Source: Cordylochernes scorpioides (Eukaryota; Arthropoda; Arachnida; Pseudoscorpiones; Chernetidae). From it: a stretch of DNA of 64,000 nucleotides. Below are positions 9,997 through 23,229 of this stretch, in pieces (the stretch's first letter is position 1; the number at the start of each line of letters is the position of its first letter). The position numbers were made by a program, and so were the translations under genes. The notes below the pieces were generated by a model. That model worked only from the letters and a program-made list of their open reading frames with translations, was not told where the DNA came from and searched no databases. The DNA is taken from contig CP092880.1 in the NCBI GenBank assembly GCA_030710605.1, positions 8,131,313-8,195,312 of the forward strand, read 5' to 3'.

Positions 9997-12900
9997 TCTT
10001 GGAACACTAGGTAACTGATTCCTTGGTGACTATCTCTTCGGTGTTTCTTAGAACACTAGGTAACTGATTCCTTGGTGACTATCTCTTCGGTGTTTCTTAG
10101 AACACTTGGTAGCTGGATCCTTGGTGACTATCTCTTCGGTGTTTCTTGGAACACTAGGTAGCTGGATCCTTGGTTACTATCTCTTCGGTGTTTCTTGGAA
10201 CACTAGGTAGCTGGATCCTTGGTTACTATCTCTTCGGTGTTTCTTGGAACACTTGGTAGCTGGATCCTTGGTGACTATCTCTTCGGTGTTTCTTGGAACA
10301 CTAGGTAGCTGGATCCTTGGTGACTATCTCTTCGGTGTTTCTTGGAACACTAGGTAGCTGGATCCTTGGTGACTATCTCTTCGGTGTTTCTTGGAACACT
10401 AGGTAGCTGGATCCTTGGTGACTATCTCTTCGGTGTTTCTTGGAACACTAGGTAGCTGGATCCTTGGTGACTATCTCTTCGGTGTTTCTTGGAACACTAG
10501 GTAACTGGATCCTTGGTGACTATCTCTTTGGTGTTTCTTGGAACACTAGGTAGCTGGATCCTTGGTGACTATCTCTTCGGTGTTTCTTGGAACACTAGGT
10601 AGCTGGATCCTTGGTGACTATCTCTTCGGTGTTTCTTGGAACACTAGGTAACTGGATCCTTGGTGACTATCTCTTTGGTGTTTCTTGGAACACTAGGTAG
10701 CTGGATCCTTGGTGACTATCTCTTCGGTGTTTCTTGGAACACTAGGTAACTGGATCCTTGGTGACTATCTCTTTGGTGTTTCTTGGAACACTAGGTAACT
10801 GGATCCTTGGTGACTATCTCTTTGGTGTTTCTTGGAACACTAGGTAGCTGGATCCTTGGTGACTATCTCTTCGGTGTTTCTTGGAACACTAGGTAACTGG
10901 ATCCTTGGTGACTATCTCTTGGGTGTTTCTTGGAACACTAGGTAGCTGGATCCTTGGTGACTATCTCTTTGGTGTTTCTTGGAACACTAGGTAGCTGGAT
11001 CCTTGGTGACTATCTCTTTGGTGTTTCTTGGAACACTAGGTAGCTGGATCCTTGGTGACTATCTCTTCGGTGTTTCTTGGAACACTAGGTAGCTGGATCC
11101 TTGGTGACTATCTCTTTGGTGTTTCTTGGAACACTAGGTAGCTGGATCCTTGGTGACTATCTCTTTGGTGTTTCTTGGAACACTAGGTAGCTGGATCCTT
11201 GGTGACTATCTCTTTGGTGTTTCTTGGAACACTAGGTAGCTGGATCCTTGGTGACTATCTCTTTGGTGTTTCTTGGAACACTAGGTAGCTGGATCCTTGG
11301 TGACTATCTCTTTGGTGTTTCTTGGAACACTAGGTAGCTGGATCCTTGGTGACTATCTCTTCGGTGTTTCTTGGAACACTAGGTAGCTGGATCCTTGGTG
11401 ACTATCTCTTCGGTGTTTCTTGGAACACTAGGTAGCTGGATCCTTGGTGACTATCTCTTCGGTGTTTCTTGGAACACTAGGTAACTGGATCCTTGGTGAC
11501 TATCTCTTTGGTGTTTCTTGGAACACTAGGTAACTGGATCCTTGGTGACTATCTCTTCGGTGTTTCTTGGAACACTAGGTAGCTGGATCCTTGGTGACTA
11601 TCTCTTCGGTGTTTCTTGGAACACTAGGTAGCTGGATCCTTGGTGACTATCTCTTTGGTGTTTCTTGGAACACTAGGTAGCTGGATCCTTGGTGACTATC
11701 TCTTTGGTGTTTCTTGGAACACTAGGTAGCTGGATCCTTGGTGACTATCTCTTCGGTGTTTCTTGGAACACTAGGTAACTGGATCCTTGGTGACTATCTC
11801 TTTGGTGTTTCTTGGAACACTAGGTAGCTGGATCCTTGGTGACTATCTCTTTGGTGTTTCTTGGAACACTAGGTAGTTGGGATCCTTGGTGATGCTCTCT
11901 TTGGTGTTTCTTGGAACACTAGGTAGCTGGATCCTTGGTGACTATCTCTTTGGTGTTTCTTGGAACACTAGGTAGCTGGATCCTTGGTGACTATCTCTTT
12001 GGTGTTTCTTGGAACACTAGGTAGCTGGATCCTTGGTGACTATCTCTTTGGTGTTTCTTGGAACACTAGGTAGCTGGATCCTTGGTGACTATCTCTTGGG
12101 TGTTTCTGGAACACTAGGTAACTGGGATCCTTGGTGAATATCTCTTCGGTGTTTTTTGGAACACTAGGTAGCTGGATCCTTGGTGACTATCTCTTTGGTG
12201 TTTCTTGGAACACTAGGTAGCTGGATCCTTGGTGACTATCTCTTTGGTGTTTCTTGGAACACTGTGTAACTGAATCCTTGGTGACTATCTCTTCGGTGTT
12301 TCTTGGAACACTAGGTAGCTGGATCCTTGGTGACTATCTCTTTGGTGTTTCTTGGAACACTAGGTAGCTGATTCCTTGGTGACTATCTCTTCGGTGTTTC
12401 TTGGAACACTAGGTAGCTGGATCCTTGGTGACTATCTCTTTGGTGTTTCTTGGAACACTAGGTAGTTGGATCCTTGGTGACTATCTCTTCGGTGTTTCTT
12501 GGAACACTAGGTAGCTGGATCCTTGGTGACTATCTCTTCGGTGTTTCTTGGAACACTAGGTAGCTGATTCCTTGGTGACTCTTGTGGGTTTCTTGCCACA
12601 TCAGGTAACTGATTCCTTGTTGACTATCTCTTGGGTGTTTCTTGGAACACTAGGTAGCTGATTCCTTGGTGACTATCTCTTGGGTGTTTCTTGGAACACT
12701 AGGTAGCTGATTCCTTGGTGACTATCTCTTGGGTGTTTCTTGGAACACTAGGTAGCTGATTCCTTGGTGACTATCTCTTCGGTGTTTCTTGGAACACTAG
12801 GTAGCTGATTCCTTGGTGACTATCTCTTGGGTGTTTCTTGGAACACTAGGTAGCTGATTCCTTGGTGACTATCTCTTCGGTGTTTCTTGGAACACTAGGT

Positions 12901-15900
12901 AGCTGATTCCTTGGTGACTATCTCTTCGGTGTTTCTTGGAACACTAGGTAGCTGGATCCTTGGTGACTATCTCTTCGGTGTTTCTTGGAACACTAGGTAG
13001 CTGGATCCTTGGTGACTATCTCTTCGGTGTTTCTTGGAACACTAGGTAGCTGGATCCTTGGTGACTATCTCTTCGGTGTTTCTTGGAACACTAGGTAACT
13101 GGATCCTTGGTGACTATCTCTTTGGTGTTTCTTGGAACACTAGGTAACTGGATCCTTGGTGACTATCTCTTCGGTGTTTCTTGGAACACTAGGTAGCTGG
13201 ATCCTTGGTGACTATCTCTTCGGTGTTTCTTGGAACACTAGGTAGCTGGATCCTTGGTGACTATCTCTTTGGTGTTTCTTGGAACACTAGGTAGCTGGAT
13301 CCTTGGTGACTATCTCTTTGGTGTTTCTTGGAACACTAGGTAGCTGGATCCTTGGTGACTATCTCTTCGGTGTTTCTTGGAACACTAGGTAACTGGATCC
13401 TTGGTGACTATCTCTTTGGTGTTTCTTGGAACACTAGGTAGCTGGATCCTTGGTGACTATCTCTTTGGTGTTTCTTGGAACACTAGGTAGTTGGGATCCT
13501 TGGTGATGCTCTCTTTGGTGTTTCTTGGAACACTAGGTAGCTGGATCCTTGGTGACTATCTCTTCGGTGTTTCTTGGAACACTAGGTAACTGGATCCTTG
13601 GTGACTATCTCTTTGGTGTTTCTTGGAACACTAGGTAGTTGGGATCCTTGGTGACTCTCTCTTCGGTGTTTCTTGGAACACTAGGTAGCTGGATCCTTGG
13701 TGACTATCTCTTCGGTGTTTCTTGGAACACTAGGTAGCTGATTCCTTGGTGACTCTTGTGGGTTTCTTGCCACATCAGGTAACTGATTCCTTGTTGACTA
13801 TCTCTTGGGTGTTTCTTGGAACACTAGGTAGCTGATTCCTTGGTGACTATCTCTTGGGTGTTTCTTGGAACACTAGGTAGCTGATTCCTTGGTGACTATC
13901 TCTTGGGTGTTTCTTGGAACACTAGGTAGCTGGATCCTTGGTGACTATCTCTTCGGTGTTTCTTGGAACACTAGGTAACTGGATCCTTGGTGACTATCTC
14001 TTTGGTGTTTCTTGGAACACTAGGTAGTTGGGATCCTTGGTGACTCTCTCTTCGGTGTTTCTTGGAACACTAGGTAGCTGGATCCTTGGTGACTATCTCT
14101 TTGGTGTTTCTTGGAACACTAGGTAACTGATTCCTTGTTGACTATCTCTTCGGTGTTTCTTGGAACACTAGGTAGCTGGATCCTTGGTGACTATCTCTTT
14201 GGTGTTTCTTGGAACACTAGGTAGCTGGATCCTTGGTGACTATCTCTTTGGTGTTTCTTGGAACACTAGGTAGTTGGGATCCTTGGTGACTATCTCTTCG
14301 GTGTTTCTTGGAACACTAGGTAGCTGATTCCTTGGTGACTATCTCTTTGGTGTTTCTTGGAACACTAGGTAGCTGGATCCTTGGTGACTATCTCTTTGGT
14401 GTTTCTTGGAACACTAGGTAGCTGATTCCTTGGTGACTCTTGTGGGTTTCTTGCCACATCAGGTAACTGATTCCTTGTTGACTATCTCTTGGGTGTTTCT
14501 TGGAACACTAGGTAGCTGATTCCTTGGTGACTATCTCTTTGGTGTTTCTTGGAACACTAGGTAGTTGGGATCCTTGGTGACTCTCTCTTCGGTGTTTCTT
14601 GGAACACTAGGTAGCTGGATCCTTGGTGACTATCTCTTTGGTGTTTCTTGGAACACTAGGTAACTGATTCCTTGTTGACTATCTCTTCGGTGTTTCTTGG
14701 AACACTAGGTAGCTGGATCCTTGGTGACTATCTCTTTGGTGTTTCTTGGAACACTAGGTAGCTGGATCCTTGGTGACTATCTCTTTGGTGTTTCTTGGAA
14801 CACTAGGTAGTTGGGATCCTTGGTGACTATCTCTTCGGTGTTTCTTGGAACACTAGGTAGCTGATTCCTTGGTGACTATCTCTTTGGTGTTTCTTGGAAC
14901 ACTAGGTAGCTGGATCCTTGGTGACTATCTCTTTGGTGTTTCTTGGAACACTAGGTAGCTGATTCCTTGGTGACTCTTGTGGGTTTCTTGCCACATCAGG
15001 TAACTGATTCCTTGTTGACTATCTCTTGGGTGTTTCTTGGAACACTAGGTAGCTGATTCCTTGGTGACTATCTCTTGGGTGTTTCTTGGAACACTAGGTA
15101 GCTGATTCCTTGGTGACTATCTCTTGGGTGTTTCTTGGAACACTAGGTAGCTGATTCCTTGGTGACTATCTCTTCGGTGTTTCTTGGAACACTAGGTAGC
15201 TGATTCCTTGGTGACTATCTCTTGGGTGTTTCTTGGAACACTAGGTAGCTGATTCCTTGGTGACTATCTCTTGGGTGTTTCTTGGAACACTAGGTAGCTG
15301 ATTCCTTGGTGACTATCTCTTCGGTGTTTCTTGGAACACTAGGTAGCTGATTCCTTGGTGACTATCTCTTGGGTGTTTCTTGGAACACTAGGTAGCTGAT
15401 TCCTTGGTGACTATCTCTTGGGTGTTTCTTGGAACACTAGGTAGCTGATTCCTTGGTGACTATCTCTTCGGTGTTTCTTGGAACACTAGGTAGCTGATTC
15501 CTTGGTGACTATCTCTTGGGTGTTTCTTGGAACACTAGGTAGCTGATTCCTTGGTGACTATCTCTTGGGTGTTTCTTGGAACACTAGGTAGCTGATTCCT
15601 TGGTGACTATCTCTTCGGTGTTTCTTGGAACACTAGGTAGCTGATTCCTTGGTGACTCTTGTGGGTTTCTTGCCACATCAGGTAACTGATTCCTTGTTGA
15701 CTATCTCTTGGGTGTTTCTTGGAACACTAGGTAGCTGATTCCTTGGTGACTATCTCTTGGGTGTTTCTTGGAACACTAGGTAGCTGATTCCTTGGTGACT
15801 ATCTCTTCGGTGTTTCTTGGAACACTAGGTAGCTGATTCCTTGGTGACTCTTGTGGGTTTCTTGCCACATCAGGTAACTGATTCCTTGTTGACTATCTCT

Positions 15901-17098
15901 TGGGTGTTTCTTGGAACACTAGGTAGCTGATTCCTTGGTGACTATCTCTTGGGTGTTTCTTGGAACACTAGGTAGCTGATTCCTTGGTGACTATCTCTTG
16001 GGTGTTTCTTGGAACACTAGGTAGCTGATTCCTTGGTGACTATCTCTTGGGTGTTTCTTGGAACACTAGGTAGCTGATTCCTTGGTGACTATCTCTTCGG
16101 TGTTTCTTGGAACACTAGGTAGCTGATTCCTTGGTGACTATCTCTTGGGTGTTTCTTGGAACACTAGGTAGCTGATTCCTTGGTGACTATCTCTTGGGTG
16201 TTTCTTGGAACACTAGGTAGCTGATTCCTTGGTGACTATCTCTTCGGTGTTTCTTGGAACACTAGGTAGCTGATTCCTTGGTGACTCTTGTGGGTTTCTT
16301 GCCACATCAGGTAACTGATTCCTTGTTGACTATCTCTTGGGTGTTTCTTGGAACACTAGGTAGCTGATTCCTTGGTGACTATCTCTTGGGTGTTTCTTGG
16401 AACACTAGGTAGCTGATTCCTTGGTGACTATCTCTTCGGTGTTTCTTGGAACACTAGGTAGCTGATTCCTTGGTGACTATCTCTTGGGTGTTTCTTGGAA
16501 CACTAGGTAGCTGATTCCTTGGTGACTATCTCTTGGGTGTTTCTTGGAACACTAGGTAGCTGATTCCTTGGTGACTATCTCTTGGGTGTTTCTTGGAACA
16601 CTAGGTAGCTGATTCCTTGGTGACTATCTCTTCGGTGTTTCTTGGAACACTAGGTAGCTGATTCCTTGGTGACTATCTCTTCGGTGTTTCTTGGAACACT
16701 AGGTAGCTGATTCCTTGGTGACTATATCTTCGGTGTTTCTTGGAACACTAGGTAACTGATTCCTTGTTGACTATCTCTTTGGTGTTTCTTGGAACACTTG
16801 GTAGCTGGATCCTTGGTGACTCTCTCTTTGGTGTTTCTTGGAACACTAGGTAGCTGGATCCTTGGTGACTATCTCTCCGGTGTTTCTTGGAACACTAGGT
16901 AACTGATTCCTTGGTGACTATATCTTCGGTGTTTCTTGGAACACTAGGTAACTGATTCCTTGTTGACTATCTCTTTGGTGTTTCTTGGAACACTTGGTAG
17001 CTGATTCCTTGTTGACTATCTCTTTGGTGTTTCTTGGAACACTTGGTAGCTGGATCCTTGGTGACTATCTCTTGGGTGTTTCTTGGAACACTAGGTAG
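9997..17098 (+). repeat. 49-bp minisatellite, about 145 units
   Basis: A 7.1-kb head-to-tail array. The unit reads tcttggaacactaggtagct then ggatccttggtgactatctc then tttggtgtt. Variants: ttcggtg, tttggtg or ttgggtg; ggatcc or gattcc; agctg or aactg. Left units mostly carry ggatcc; units from about 12640 mostly carry gattcc with ttgggtg. A distinct 45-bp unit with cttgtgggtttcttgccaca occurs seven times (12581, 13755, 14439, 14976, 15658, 15850, 16287). Because 49 is not a multiple of three, no long frame exists. The right end runs into half of a foldback element. Confidence 0.97.
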
Positions 17099-17147
17099 AT
17101 GGTCTTATTACCTTGTGTTTATAATCCAAATTGTGCCTTATCAATAA
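17098..17147. mobile_element. FB1 fragment at the right edge of the 49-bp array
   Basis: tggtcttattaccttgtgtt and ataatccaaattgtgcctta: the right end of FB1, starting exactly where the minisatellite stops. Confidence 0.75.
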
Positions 17148-17262
17148 TTAGCCCTATGTGTGTGACAATTGACAATTAAAAAATATATTTATTGACTCCT
17201 TAGTCAACAATATTTACAAATTCCAAAATGGAACGCTAAAAAATAAAAAATAAAAAGAAATA

Positions 17263-17433
17263 CAGTAGAACCTCCTTAGTAAAGGTCACTTATTTGCAGA
17301 AATAAAGTGTCTTTAGAGAGAGGTAAGAACCTGAGAGTTGTCAATTAGTAAAATTGGTAATTTTGGTGATGAAAAGTGTTTTTTCTAGAGAGGTGTCCTC
17401 TAGCCGGAGTGTCCTCTCATGGAGGTTCTACTG
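17263..17433. mobile_element. Tigger-type MITE (CAGTAGAAyCTCC family)
   Basis: 171 bp, CAGTAGAACCTCC to GGAGGTTCTACTG, TA on each side. Shares the interior motif tggtaattttg with the other copies. Confidence 0.85.
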
Positions 17434-17516
17434 TATTTACAATGGGGTATTTTCAGAAGGGAATCTTCCCCACCGAACCTGCATGTGTGTGGATGCTATT
17501 TTGATTTTATTACTTT

Positions 17517-17667
17517 TTTTTTTGCTTATCCCTAGTTCACATAGTACAGGCCGTGATAATAATGGTGGGTAGATGTTGGCGACTGCTTTTACTGTAAGTG
17601 CACCACATGTAAAGACATGTGAAAAGAAGTTCGAATTTTGCACTTACCTATATGCCAGAGCCCCGTA
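17517..17667 (-). mobile_element. SINE S1 fragment (3' half)
   Basis: ttatccctagttcacatagt to gccagagccccgt; the tRNA head is missing. Confidence 0.78.
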
Positions 17668-17847
17668 TTTTATTAAATTATGTATAGAATTTTTACTGTT
17701 GTTTTACTGAATTTGTGGAGTAGGCTGGTGTGATGGGAATGTGACTGGTCTCATGTTGCTCTGGTGGTGTTGGGTCGCTGTAAGAAGATCCTAGCAGCTC
17801 TTACTTCTCACTGCTATATGGGGGTTTGTTAACTTCTTCTCTCCTTC

Positions 17848-18150
17848 TTTCTTATCTCCACACTGGGTGAAGTAGAATGTGTCTACCTTTGTCATTAAGA
17901 CTGGGAGCACTACTCAGTGGCAGGCCGACTTAGCTCCAAAAGAAATGGCCGCCTCTGACATGAGGAACAGACACCATGTGCAGCTGCTCCTAATATGAAG
18001 TACAAACGCTGCTCATCCTGTATCCCTGGATCAGGAGCCCTTACAGGGTACTATCAGCCGGGCCAGCTGAGCCCAGGTTTTTTAGTGAGCTTGTTACTGC
18101 TCCCCCTCCTCCTTTTTCATCCGGGCTTGGGACCGGCAGAGGCGGAGTTT
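17848..18150 (-). mobile_element. SL element, - copy with internal deletion
   Basis: Flanked by ttgttaactt on both sides. The stretch between ttatctccac and actgggtgaag is missing. Confidence 0.8.
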
Positions 18151-18154
18151 TGTT

Positions 18155-18347
18155 AACTTGTAAACTTGCAAAATTCCAACCCCACCAGTGAACACAAGTA
18201 ACCAAACGGGGCTCTGACACACTTGTAAGTACAAAAGTCGAACTGCTTTTCACATGCGTAGACATGCGGTGCACTTACAGTAAAAGCAAGGGCCAATTTC
18301 TACCCACCATAATTATCATTGCCTGTACCACATGAACTAGGGATAAT
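18155..18347 (+). mobile_element. SINE S1 fragment (3' part)
   Basis: gcaaaattccaaccccacca to catgaactagggataataaa; the head is absent. Confidence 0.78.
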
Positions 18348-18384
18348 AAAAATTTGGTTATACCACAGGTTCCTGGAGTTTTCT

Positions 18385-18492
18385 GATGATGGTAACAATG
18401 CTGTTACCGAAACATCACACATTATTAAATTATTTGGATTAGGTCTTATTACCTTGTAGCTATAATCTATAATCTAAATTGTTCTTTATCAT
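18385..18492. mobile_element. FB1 right half
   Basis: gatgatggtaacaatgctgt, taccgaaacatcacacatta, ggattaggtcttattacctt and ataatctaaattgttcttta. Confidence 0.78.
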
Positions 18493-18628
18493 TGGTTTGA
18501 TACAATTTGGATATTACTTAGTGAACTTATAAAATTGTAAGTCTCATGAGTGGTAACCCAAGCCTCTCTAGGTCTCTCATTGGAGGGTGTAGAGTCCAAC
18601 ACAGGCATTTCTTGAAAGTCACTCAAGA

Positions 18629-19203
18629 AATAAACACAAATTGATAAGACCAAATCCAAATAAATAAATAAATAGGGTGTGATGTTTCAGCACTGTTACC
18701 ATCATCAGACAAAAGTACTTCTCTTCTTCTTTCTTATCTCCACTCAATCATATTAGGGTATCAAGCTTTGACAACCATCATGACTGGGTGAAGTAGAATG
18801 CATCTGCCTTTGTCATCAAGACTGGGAGCACTACTAAGTAGCAGACCGACTTAGCTTCAAAAGAAATGGCCGCCTCTGACATGAGGAACAGACACCATGT
18901 GCAGCCACTCCTAACATGGAGTACAGACATTGCTCATCCTGTATACCTGGATCAGGAGCCCTTACAGGGTACTATCAGCAGGGCCAGCTGAGCCCAGGTT
19001 TTTTAGTGAGCTTGTTACTGCTCCCCCTCCTCCTTTTTCATCCGGGCTTGGGACCGGCAGAGGCGGAGTTACAAAAGTACTGAATGGTGGTTACAATGCT
19101 GTTGCCATTATGTCACACACTATTTATTTGGATTTGGTGTTATTACCTTGTGAATCCTTGTAGAGAATTGGATTATAATCTATACTCCAAATTGTACCTT
19201 ATC
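18629..19203. mobile_element. FB1 foldback split by the short LINE-like element
   Basis: Left arm 18629-18722 and right arm 19070-19203; the break carries acaaaagtact on both sides, the target duplication of the element at 18723-19069. Confidence 0.82.
18723..19069 (-). mobile_element. SL element, - copy inside an FB1
   Basis: Duplication acaaaagtact flanks it. Runs ctcttcttctttcttatctc to gggaccggcagaggcggagt. Confidence 0.84.
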
Positions 19204-19310
19204 ATTCAATAAATAAGTTTGATGTCACCTCATGGACTTCCACAGGTTTTATAGATAAAAATAAAAGCTTTTAATAAAATGAGAAAGGTTTGTAAAGGAC
19301 AACCTGAGTA

Positions 19311-19555
19311 TGATAAGGCACAATTTGGATTATAGATTTTAACTACAAGGTAATAAGACCTAATCCAAATTTATTAATAATGTGTGATGTTTTGGTAACA
19401 GCATTGGTACCATCATCAGACAAAAGAATGAATAAGAATGCTGTGATATTTTTATCATTCAGAACTTTTGTCTGATTATGGCAACAATGCTGTTACCGAA
19501 ACAACACACACTATTTATTTATTTAGATTTGGTCTTATTCTCTTGTATCAATAAC
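19311..19555. mobile_element. FB1 foldback, full
   Basis: Starts tgataaggcacaatttggat; left and right arms fold around 19440-19450; ends ggtcttattctcttgtatca. No coding capacity. Confidence 0.82.
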
Positions 19556-19599
19556 TCAAGTAGTTGATGACATCTATGTGGTCCAGGAACCTGTGGTTT

Positions 19600-19932
19600 A
19601 ACCAAATTTTATTATTCCTAGTTCATGTGGTACAGGCCATGATAATCATGGTGGGTAGAAGTTGGCTACTACTTTTACTGTATGTACACTGCATATCTAC
19701 ACATGTGAAAAGCAATTTGACTTTTATACTTACTAGTGTGTCAGAGCCCCGTTTTGGTTACTTGCACTTACTGGTGGATGTTAGACTTTTTCAAGAATCG
19801 GGAGCCATTTGAAAACTTTTTTTTTTTTTAAGAAAAGACATGTAGACATGTGGTGCACTTGCATTAAAATCAGTTGATAACTACCCACCATGATTATCAT
19901 GGCCTGTACCACATGTACTAGGGATAATAATA
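19600..19932. mobile_element. two SINE S1 fragments, head to head
   Basis: 19600-19815 is a minus copy without the head; 19835-19932 is a plus copy of the 3' end (cctgtaccacatgtactagg). The pair forms an inverted repeat. Confidence 0.76.
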
Positions 19933-19944
19933 TACTTTATAATA

Positions 19945-20030
19945 CAGTGAACTATGGCTATAACAAACCATGGCTATAGTGAACCATGGCTATAGTGAAC
20001 CAAAGTATTCGCTATAGAGAGGTTTTACTG
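19945..20030. mobile_element. mini Tigger-like MITE, 86 bp
   Basis: CAGTGAACTATGGC at the left, GGTTTTACTG at the right, TA on both sides, with three repeats of the ggctatagtgaacc motif inside. It is the terminal material of the 21133-22569 family with the interior gone. Confidence 0.75.
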
Positions 20031-20224
20031 TAATTAGTAATTCTCCAACACTGCTAAGTGTTTCTACAGTATATCTGAATGTGTTTGGATACAAATACAG
20101 TTGTTCCAGTTCTCATAATGAGGACTTTGAACTCTGTTCTAATATGATGGAACAGCAGAATTAGTGACCCAATTCAATTACATCAAATTAAGAGAGTTCA
20201 TGACCTGGCCGCAAAATAAGTCTT

Positions 20225-21010
20225 TAAAAATGATTATATAAAAGCCACTTTGCTACTCACAAGCTCTACACTTACCTCTTTTTTTAAAGATCTTTTAATT
20301 TCACCAAAAAAAAAAAACTCTTTTGCCTTTGCAATTCAGACTTCAACTTCTAGTTTGCATCTTCCATCCAAGATAAGTAAAGGATTAAACAATACAACAC
20401 AGGTTTATGGAAATGAGTTTCTTTTCCTTTTATTAACGTAGCCTCAATATTTCAGGCATCTTTGTCCTTCTACTGGAGAACATAGATGAATGTATAAAAC
20501 GCCACCTGATGCTAAACTACAACAACAACAACAAAAGCCTTTATTGAGGACCTCTCATCCTATAAAGGATTCGCCAGTTTACAGAGTAATTGAAGAGAAG
20601 AGAACTAAGAATACAGAGAGAAACCTATATGTAGTAGGTATAGTATAGTATTTTCTACACTGTGACTATATACAACAGAAGCAATAAGCCTTTTACTGAA
20701 ATCAAAATGCTAAACTATGATAAAGCATTAGCATCAGGCGGCGTTTTATTCATTTATTTATGTTCTCTTGTAGAGAAGGGCACAGATGCCTGAATGCTTG
20801 AGACTATGTTAATAAAAGGAAAAGAATTTCATCTCCAGAAACCTGTGTTGTATTGTTTAGTTTATGTCCAGGAGATTTATATCAATAGATAAATAAATAA
20901 TTGTTCAATCCCCTTTAAAAAAAAAATGATACCATAAAAGCACTTCGCTACTCGTGAGCTATACCCACCTCTTTTTTAAGAGCTTTTAATTTCTCCAAAA
21001 AAAAAAAAAA
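20225..21010. repeat. inverted and direct duplication split by a LINE 3' end
   Basis: 20340-20515 and 20705-20870 are inverted copies (acacaggtttatggaaatga; gcatctttgtccttctactg). 20235-20350 also recurs in direct orientation at 20925-21040. A minus-strand LINE 3' end with (TTG)n tail (20520-20706) sits between, flanked by atgctaaacta. Confidence 0.75.
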
Positions 21011-21132
21011 ACTTTTATTTTGCCTTTGCAATCTGCCTTCAATTCCTACTTTGAATCCTCCATTTCTTCTGATGCTACCTTGAATTTTTTTTTTAATACA
21101 TTAATACATACATACACTGACTTATATATATA

Positions 21133-22569
21133 CAGTAAAACCCCGCTAATACGAACCCTGGATATAGCGAACCTTCCCTAATAACGAACCCACGGCGATT
21201 CCCATATTCCATTCCATTGAAAATACCATCGTTATAACGAACTTGGCGATTTTTAAATAACGAACTACCCCTATAACGAACCTATTTTCGGTCCCAAAAT
21301 AATAAAATCTATTAAAAATACTAGGCTTATAACGAACTTAAAATTGTGATTTAAAATTTTTTTTAAACAAAAAAATTTTGAGCATGTTTCAGCTCACGGA
21401 TCGCGATTTCAAAACAAAAAATTAGCGGCATATTTTGTTTTCATTTCCATTATATTTTTGCTGCATGTTGTATAAATTTTTACACATTATACTTTTATTT
21501 AATAGAATATCTTTGCATTCGACAATTTTGAAATAGAAGAAAAATACAAATGGCTTCCAAAATAAAGAAAAGAAACAAAGAATGGCGTTTTTTAAAAAAA
21601 AAAAAAAACAGTGGCAGCATGCCCTTTTAGAAGCGTTCTATATCAAGTTTAACCTAGGCTAAATAAAAATTCCAAATAATTTTAAAGCCAGAAATGGTTT
21701 GAATTACAGGTTAAAAACAAAATTTAATATACACTTCAGAAGAATATGTGGAAACTGGAATTGGAAGAAGCAGGAAAAAAAAAAAAAAACAGTTCCCCCG
21801 TGTCTCATGGACCAAAAACAAATCGACTTATAAATTCTCAAAAACTATCACTACAGTTCTATGTTTAGAATGGAATTCTTGTTAGGTATATGACTCATTC
21901 AGGGTTCGCGGATATCTGGCAGGCCGTTTTGTGTTTGCAAATTGGCGTTTTTTATTCGAAATTTTACCGATCGCGCTATCGTATCAACATGTTTTGCGTC
22001 CGATTTTTCTGAATTGGATACTTTTGATTCATATTCAATTGATTCAGAATAAACGGAGCTTTATTCCTTTGATGGAAATAACGGTATTTTAAGGCAATTC
22101 TGATTTTCAAATTTTACTTTTCACTTTCAAACAACAAGGTATTAGAGGCATTTTTTCAACTCAATTTAGTATTATATTATTTGAGAAAGATGTTCTAAAA
22201 TACTCTTATACCTTTTAAATATATAATTAATAATGTTTTGCCTAGGGGGATTTGGCTTAATTTTTAAATAATACATAGGTTTATATATAAACATGTATGC
22301 TAATGATAAGAAGAACCTATTATCAAATGACTTCTTTTGATATTCAACATTACTGTAAAGAAATAGGTCAATTTAGGGAATTAAAACAAAGTGACCATTA
22401 TTAAGTGGCTGCCTTTTCCTGTTTGTATGGCTGTTTTTTAATTTATATGGTCTAAAAATTTTGAAAAGTTAAAAAAAAAAAATTGGCCAAACCGTGGCTA
22501 TAGTGAACCGTGGCTATAGTGAACCAAAAGCTCTGTCCCATTAGGGTTCACTATAGAGGGGTTTTACTG
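21133..22569. mobile_element. non-autonomous Tigger-like element, 1.4 kb
   Basis: Ends CAGTAAAACCCC and GGGGTTTTACTG are inverted, with TA duplications at 21131-21132 and 22570-22571. Just inside, short repeats of the type tatag(c/t)gaacc recur at both ends. No transposase frame survives in the AT-rich interior. The same terminal motif forms the 86-bp element at 19945-20030. Confidence 0.82.
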
Positions 22570-23229
22570 TATATAGGGATTCCAAAGTTTGATTACCGAT
22601 GCACTGTGTGCTCCACATGTTTTAAATATCAGACCATTCAAAACTTGGCATCTGTTTATAAAATCATAAATATTCCATCACAATCTGATGTAATGATGTA
22701 TGCTTGGGCACCCCGGGAAAACAGTATAATTACTCGAAAAGTTTAACAATGTCTTAAGTTGGGAAACAACTTCGTTCTTAAAGAACTGTGAAAACTTGAC
22801 TATAGTCGTCGATCGCAAAATCGTAACATACATGTGTGACATGCATTTCATGCTATCCCATCAAAAAAGAAATTGAGGGTGCCAAAAAAAAATGAATAAA
22901 AAAAAAAAAAGCGATAATGCCCTATACCTCTTTAAAATTTAAGTCTATTTAATTATTGTTAGAAAATATTCGATTTTTCTAGTATTTTATCTCATTTTTT
23001 TGGTGCACATATTGATTCTGCACGAATGATTGCAATAGATGATATAAAAGGTGAATACGTTAATTAATGGAGTTTTAGTCAAAGTTGACCAGAGTGAGTC
23101 AGAGAACTGAAGCCTGAGTTGCAGCAGTAAACCCCATGGCGCTGTTTAACTCTCCGAATTAACTTAATTTTACTCTCAAGTTGAAGGAAACTGCGTGAGT
23201 TATTAATTCATTGTTAGGCGGATCGTACG
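22570..23229. other. nothing recognised
   Basis: AT-rich with A-runs; leads into the CpG island. Confidence 0.5.

Noticed and set aside
9997..17098. Could the spaced repeats be a CRISPR array?
   Set aside because: Units are contiguous with no unique spacers, there are no cas genes, and the DNA is eukaryotic.
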